36,784 nucleotides of DNA from Myxococcaceae bacterium (lineage in GTDB: Bacteria > Myxococcota > Myxococcia > Myxococcales > Myxococcaceae): the NCBI GenBank assembly GCA_016793095.1, contig JAEUJQ010000003.1, positions 1 to 36,784 of the forward strand, in the 5' to 3' direction. A model generated the notes under the pieces. It was not told the DNA's origin. It ran no database searches and worked only from the letters and a program-made list of their open reading frames with translations. This document shows, one piece after another, positions 34,401-36,784 of the stretch (its first letter is position 1; the number at the start of each line of letters is the position of its first letter). The translations under genes were made by a program, and so were the position numbers.

Positions 34401-34536
34401 GCCCGACCTCAGCCTCGCGCAGCCTGCGGTGCTCGGCGCGCTGCACGAGCACGCGCGCCAGGGCGAAGGCGACGAGGAGCACGAACGCCACCAGCACGAG
34501 CCCCACCCAACGCAGCCACCCCCGCTTGCCCGTCAT
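31447..34536 (-). CDS. carboxypeptidase-regulatory-like (Ig-fold) repeat protein
   Basis: 1029 residues from the ATG at 34536. One membrane helix (about residues 7-28, WVGLVLVAFVLLVAFALARV) anchors it to the inner membrane. The rest comprises roughly ten repeats of a CarboxypepD_reg-like beta-sandwich, with the characteristic start G.VLDxxGxPVAGAxV and end TDAxGxFxLxxLPxGxYxLxVxA: for example ISGRVVDGQGRPVAGAEVVG, VKGRVLDEGGRPMPRFEVNG and VEGIVLDADGAPIANAVVTL. A Cys-rich stretch (CACAGCRC) occurs near residue 100. The function is extracytoplasmic binding or adhesion by inference. The stop of an upstream mini-ORF overlaps its start (ATGA, 34533-34536). Confidence 0.9.
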   Translation of the reverse strand: MTGKRGWLRWVGLVLVAFVLLVAFALARVLVQRAEHRRLREAEVGRAPVAAPKRFEKAVTRPVVAADATACVHGQVLDHGAPVADMQVSIPDDVLSVSGACACAGCRCAEGLELLVAQPRAGLLAPVKSTTSRADGTFSLCGLEAKTFRLVWGEHEDGRLALMKEAPEVRPGSWVPLEVVNLVPTPGLVRAQERGLEGARILAWLRPGFTVREVTSDAAGRFSLPLLPGGAVLFLVVAPGRRPVMLERVPEAGTLVVLDLDEPYELTVRALHRGEGVAGAEVTVGKEPPRTTDEQGLVLVKDLPTRERLRVTARKGELIGTAAVWTLPGASQRLELSLSAGVRVRGAIVDEKGGPRIGRVRGLGAAALETDARGRFESEPLEASRDVYPEAVVEGCDADRSTALQPGMGDHLLLKVRCEATVEGIVLDADGAPIANAVVTLQAPKHTEAVGTDAAGRFTLHQPAGSYRLKVTHERYRSAEQPLTAPAKDVTVVLDAGGSISGRVVDGQGRPVAGAEVVGVPAMLEDLLKELEGGSSKTTTDAQGQFLVPGLLAGRWVLAVTGNSLPTTPSDVVVLQPGQHRQGLVIIVEAKVDLSGVVLDERKQPVPGARVRWDPVDEEAAMSALLLDAVQGRMDDALRFMPSPAFSDADGRFELKGLPVSELKLDVSAAGFRDAELEATRGSRVQVTLQRVGGRVKGRVLDEGGRPMPRFEVNGTDFASGDGRFEVMAWSRDDDVRVRATGYATTTKPVTMDAPEKDVGDITLTKGKSVRVTAVTADRKPLEGVRISGTQPSLGGDSCSTHSDGVCTLTSLVDEELTVAARKAGFESPEVKLEKGRLPETLEVTMKAAGGRLEGLVFGSPGRPAAARSVQLSGTRFTEFTLTNERGRFDATGLPEGDLCASVELSGLMGIEWAAPVKVTSSPVSVELGPTAQGGALEVGAKLPGRVVALQGEHPPLRTVDVAGDSAHLLCGQKRVMVVAMIVTGAARLEGLPPGRWSVYVVAISDSENEAPIAPKVIDLLSGETKKVP

Positions 34537-34667
34537 GACTCGCAGTGTGACACGGGCTGGGCGCTGGGGCCGCAGGCTTCTCCGCGCAATCCGGCCCGTC
34601 CGGCGCACGGCGAACGGCCGACGACGACGGGGCACGTCCACGCCTTCCACCGGTCTGTCTTGCTCAT
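34533..34667 (-). CDS. possible 44-residue leader peptide coupled to the following gene
   Basis: ATG at 34667, starting MSKTDRWKAWTC and rich in Cys, Gly and Pro. Its TGA overlaps the ATG of the 1029-residue repeat protein (ATGA, 34533-34536), and it is itself overlapped at its start by the stop of the next upstream mini-ORF. It is the last of a series of copies of a short repeated start (see the DNA repeat). There is no strong Shine-Dalgarno, so translation is unproven; the repeat may simply happen to carry ATG codons. Confidence 0.3.
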   Translation of the reverse strand: MSKTDRWKAWTCPVVVGRSPCAGRAGLRGEACGPSAQPVSHCES

Positions 34668-34850
34668 GGCACGAACGGCGCCCGGTCCCTCACCACCGAC
34701 GACGATCGGCACGTCCACGCCTTCCGCGCGGTCTTGCTCATGGCACGAACGGCCCCGGTCCCTCACCGGTACGTCCACGCCTTCCGCGCGGTCCTGCTCA
34801 TGGCACGAACGGCCCCGGTCCCTCACCACCGACGACGCCCGGTACGTCCA
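34613..34850. repeat. tandem 60-77 bp repeat upstream of the Ig-fold protein
   Basis: The unit contains CACGTCCACGCCTTCC, then GCTCATGGCACGAACGG and GGTCCCTCACC. Copies begin at 34633, 34710 and 34770, with a partial one at 34843; an inserted ACCGACGACGA segment accounts for the length differences. It fills most of the 387-bp gap (34537-34923) between the leftward Ig-fold gene and rightward lipoprotein. Apart from the mini-ORFs on the minus strand nothing else is seen here. Confidence 0.85.
34664..34741 (-). CDS. possible 25-residue mini-ORF in the repeat array
   Basis: ATG at 34741, starting MSKTARKAWTC, stop TGA at 34664 overlapping the following ATG (ATGA, 34664-34667). The next unit upstream (ATG at 34801, MSRTARKAWTYR, stop 34763) is 12 residues. 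So three consecutive units share the same first dozen codons. Each starts after the conserved GGGGCCGTTCGTGCC context. Translation is uncertain and there is no function to suggest. Confidence 0.25.
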   Translation of the reverse strand: MSKTARKAWTCRSSSVVRDRAPFVP

Positions 34851-34923
34851 CCACGAAGGATGCGCGTGTTCGAGGCCGGTCCTCTTGTGCGACAGGAAGA
34901 CTGTGGTCTACGCCGCGCTCGTC

Positions 34924-35595
34924 ATGGGTGACTCACCGTCGACCGAAGCCCGGAGGACCTGGAACACCTTCGCGATCCTCGCCGGCATCGCCGCGCTGGC
35001 CTGCGTGTCGAGCTCGTCCATCGAGGCCCGCGGCGGCGCGAGCGCATACGCCCCGGTGAATGAGCGGCGTGGCGGCTCGCTGCGGTTCTACGAGGGCACC
35101 AAGACGCGCGAGGACGCCTACCAGGAGATGTTCACCTACTGCGGTGGGAACTACGAGATCGTCAATGAGCGCGACGTCAACCGCGGCATGACCACCTCGT
35201 ACAACCGCTACTCGTACAACACGACGACGACGACGATGATCGAGCACGTCATCGACTTCCGCTGCGTGGAGCAGCCCCGCTCGTCGGCTTCCGCCGTGCG
35301 CCTCTCGGGAGACGAGTGGCGGTTGTCACGTGACTACGTGGTGCAGCACAGCGGCTGTCCCTCTGCGAACGTCGAGCATGAGGTCGCCTCGCCTACGCCG
35401 GGCGCCAAGGGCTACGCCGTCTCAGCCTGCGGCCAGCGGTGGTTGTGCAGCGCTGGGAATGGCGTGGCCGTGTGCGGAGTCAATGGCGCCGGACAGCCCG
35501 TGGGCACACCGGTGGTGCAGCCGCAGCCGTACCAGCCCTCCTACCCGCAGCCTGCGCCCCAGCCAGCGTCGGACACGCCGCCGCCGTCGCTGTAG
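34924..35595 (+). CDS. lipoprotein, unknown function
   Basis: 223 residues from an ATG at 34924; the open frame extends far upstream, but there it is the shadow of the Ig-fold gene. The signal region (RRTWNTFAILAGIAALAC) ends with lipobox Cys27. The mature part has an alpha/beta module with paired Cys and Tyr (MFTYCGGNYEIVNERDVNRG, then a run of five Thr and FRCVEQ). A second module reads SRDYVVQHSGCPSANVEHEV, then SACGQRWLCSAG, and the protein ends in a Pro/Gln-rich tail (VQPQPYQPSYPQPAPQP). Two similar C...W/C modules suggest a disulfide-bearing extracytoplasmic protein. I do not recognise a family. Confidence 0.75.
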   Translation: MGDSPSTEARRTWNTFAILAGIAALACVSSSSIEARGGASAYAPVNERRGGSLRFYEGTKTREDAYQEMFTYCGGNYEIVNERDVNRGMTTSYNRYSYNTTTTTMIEHVIDFRCVEQPRSSASAVRLSGDEWRLSRDYVVQHSGCPSANVEHEVASPTPGAKGYAVSACGQRWLCSAGNGVAVCGVNGAGQPVGTPVVQPQPYQPSYPQPAPQPASDTPPPSL

Positions 35596-35672
35596 GTGTG
35601 ACACCTCCGTCAGGCGCGCCGCAGAATGCTGCGTGATTCTGAGGACTTTCGGAGTTTGCACACGGAGCGACG

Positions 35673-36149
35673 GTGACGGGTCTTCCGGGCGCCATGTTCT
35701 TCCGCGAGTTCTCGGTGGTGAAGGTGAAGCGGGCGGTGCGCCAGTCCTGGGAGTTCCCCTTCTCCATCGACGAGTGCCCCGAGTCCCCACTGGCCGGGCC
35801 GTTCTCGGAGGAGCAGCTCAAGGCGGTCGATCGCACGGTCGGCCACTTGCCGTTCTCGCAGCGCACGCACGACGGCCGCCGCGCCTGGAGCGTCGTCACG
35901 AAGCACGGCGAGCTCGACGTCTGGCTCACGAGCGACGGGAGCGTCTTCATCGAAGGCGAGACGTCGCTGAACCTGGTCTACGCGGTCTTCCTGCAGGTCC
36001 TCGAGGTCTGCCCCGACGTGGTGCTGGAGGACCGCATCACCGGTGAGCTGCATGACCGCGCGAGCCTCTTGCGCCTGGTGCGCCGTGACGAGCAGAAGAC
36101 GGTCTGGCGCCTGACCACCGCCGCGATGATGGCGACAGCCCAGGCCTGA
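35673..36149 (+). CDS. small alpha/beta protein, unknown function
   Basis: 158 residues from a GTG at 35673 preceded by GGAG with 5 nt spacing; the next ATG (35694) is less well placed. No signal peptide. Residues about 7-120 read as an alpha/beta domain (FFREFSVVKVKRAVRQSWEF, LDVWLTSDGSVFIEGETS, LQVLEVCPDVVLEDRITGEL). The C-terminus (LLRLVRRDEQKTVWRLTTAA) is Arg-rich. Its last about 80 bp form the first unit of the downstream degenerate repeat array. It might be a small immunity-type or regulatory protein, but nothing in the sequence supports a specific name. Confidence 0.6.
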   Translation: MTGLPGAMFFREFSVVKVKRAVRQSWEFPFSIDECPESPLAGPFSEEQLKAVDRTVGHLPFSQRTHDGRRAWSVVTKHGELDVWLTSDGSVFIEGETSLNLVYAVFLQVLEVCPDVVLEDRITGELHDRASLLRLVRRDEQKTVWRLTTAAMMATAQA

Positions 36150-36550
36150 CTCCCCAGAGCCGGTCCGGCGTTGCGCCTGGTGCGCGGGCGCCTGCTGGCC
36201 GCTGCGGCGATGATGGCGACTGGCCTCACTTGCTGCGTCCGGCCGGTGAGGGCCTGGTGCGCTGCCGCGATGACGCCGACTGGCCTCGCTCGCTCCGTCC
36301 GGCGGTGAGTGTCCTTGCGCCTCATGCGGCGGCGCCGCGATGCCTGACTGGTCGGGCGAGCCTCCATGGGCCTGGTGCGCGATCGACTGGCCGCTGCCGA
36401 TGATGGCCTCGCCACACCCGGTCGGGTGAGTGTCCCTGCGCCTGGTGCGCCGTCGCCTGGCCGCTGCGGGTGACGGCGACTGGCCTCGCTCGCTGCGTCC
36501 GGCGGGTGAGTGTCCTTGCGCCTCATGCGGCGGCGCCGCGATGCCTGACT
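36067..36550. repeat. degenerate tandem repeat array derived from a coding 3' end
   Basis: Units of roughly 50-105 bp share TTGCGCCTGGTGCGC, GCCGCTGCGGCGATGATGGC and GACTGGCCTCGCTCGCTGC followed by CCGGCGGGTGAGTGTC. They begin inside the last codons of the 158-residue gene (CTTGCGCCTGGTGCGC at 36067) and continue to about 36550. A 46-bp segment (36304-36349) recurs without mismatch at 36505-36550. It fills the 373-bp gap 36150-36522. No coding frame is maintained downstream of the gene, so this looks like slippage or repeat decay. Confidence 0.8.
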
Positions 36551-36784
36551 CGCCAGAGGCGGAACTCGCCCTCGGTGGCGGAGCTTCCGGGACTGAGCTG
36601 GGAGGCCCCGCGCTCGCTGGCGTCGGCTGCGACGTGTCCGATGACGATGACCTCGGCCACGACCAGCAGCACCGCGAGGCCCGCGAGGAACGGCGCCAGC
36701 GGCACCCGCGCGAACGACTGCTTCCCTTCGGCGAAGAGGCCCGTCATCGCGAGCCGCTCGACGCCGCCGCCCGCCTTCGCGACG
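36523..36784 (-). CDS. C-terminus of a membrane protein, cut at the window edge
   Basis: The frame is open to the window end (no start required at the ATG 36747). Visible residues are VAKAGGGVERLAMTGLF, then a soluble stretch and one hydrophobic helix (LAPFLAGLAVLLVVAEVIVI), ending in a hydrophilic tail. The GGGxE element followed by a terminal anchor resembles the end of VWA/BatA-type large membrane proteins, which is only a guess from about 85 residues. Its last 28 bp overlap the repeat array. Confidence 0.55.
   Translation of the reverse strand, partial: VAKAGGGVERLAMTGLFAEGKQSFARVPLAPFLAGLAVLLVVAEVIVIGHVAADASERGASQLSPGSSATEGEFRLWRVRHRGAAA

Noticed and set aside
34640-34830. Repeated TGGCACGAACGG on the plus strand as multiple sigma-54 -24 elements
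   Set aside because: No TTGC at the right spacing in any copy; they are simply part of the tandem repeat.

Overview
The window is very GC-rich with strong G/C preference at codon third positions. It is packed with lipoproteins carrying 'DAG/VDGG'-type linkers, has a membrane-anchored Ser/Thr kinase with a PEGA-like tail, a GspC-like protein, TPR/transglutaminase-fold lipoproteins and many unassigned envelope proteins. This points to a predatory or soil Myxococcota (myxobacterium-like) chromosome. No phage, IS, CRISPR or resistance genes are visible; this is ordinary chromosome with several small, odd loci.

Layout, left to right. 0.1-6 kb: a small membrane protein on the minus strand, a very large membrane protein with repeated beta-rich domains (645-4766), and a tandem-duplicated F420/NADP-oxidoreductase-like protein. 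6-8.5 kb: two small minus-strand envelope proteins, then an amtB-PII ammonium operon read right to left. 8.6-12.9 kb: a lipoprotein translationally coupled to a secreted protein with zinc-phospholipase-C-like ligand spacing, then a winged-helix/HEAT-like protein. 12.9-17.1 kb: a lipoprotein with TPRs, a DUF3857-like region and a degenerate transglutaminase fold, followed on the same strand by a tiny secreted protein built from ALITENGK repeats, with a broken copy of its 3' end beside it.

17.3-21.6 kb: a class-3 aldehyde dehydrogenase, a small gene with an apparent CTG start, a TolB-like propeller lipoprotein, an archaemetzincin homologue that has lost its HExxH glutamate, tRNA-Gln(UUG) and apt. 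21.7-26.6 kb: two predicted outer-membrane beta-barrels, a small helical protein, a GspC-like protein, a 450-bp gene-free stretch holding a long imperfect hairpin, and D-Ala-D-Ala ligase. 26.6-31.3 kb: a (GGGST)n lipoprotein coupled to a TPR-like membrane protein, divergent from the Ser/Thr kinase; a bidirectional terminator; a ComEA-like HhH protein and a small unknown protein. 31.4-36.8 kb: a 1029-residue carboxypeptidase-regulatory-like repeat protein preceded by a tandem DNA repeat that encodes overlapping mini-ORFs, a lipoprotein, a small unknown protein whose 3' end runs into a degenerate repeat array, and the C-terminus of a membrane protein cut by the window edge.

Functionally, the recognisable genes cover ammonium uptake (amtB/PII), adenine salvage (apt), peptidoglycan precursor synthesis (ddl), aldehyde oxidation and envelope/secretion biology. 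The most unusual items are the ALITENGK-repeat secreted peptide beside a transglutaminase-fold protein, the archaemetzincin-like pseudoenzyme, the mini-ORF repeat array, and the long hairpin upstream of ddl.
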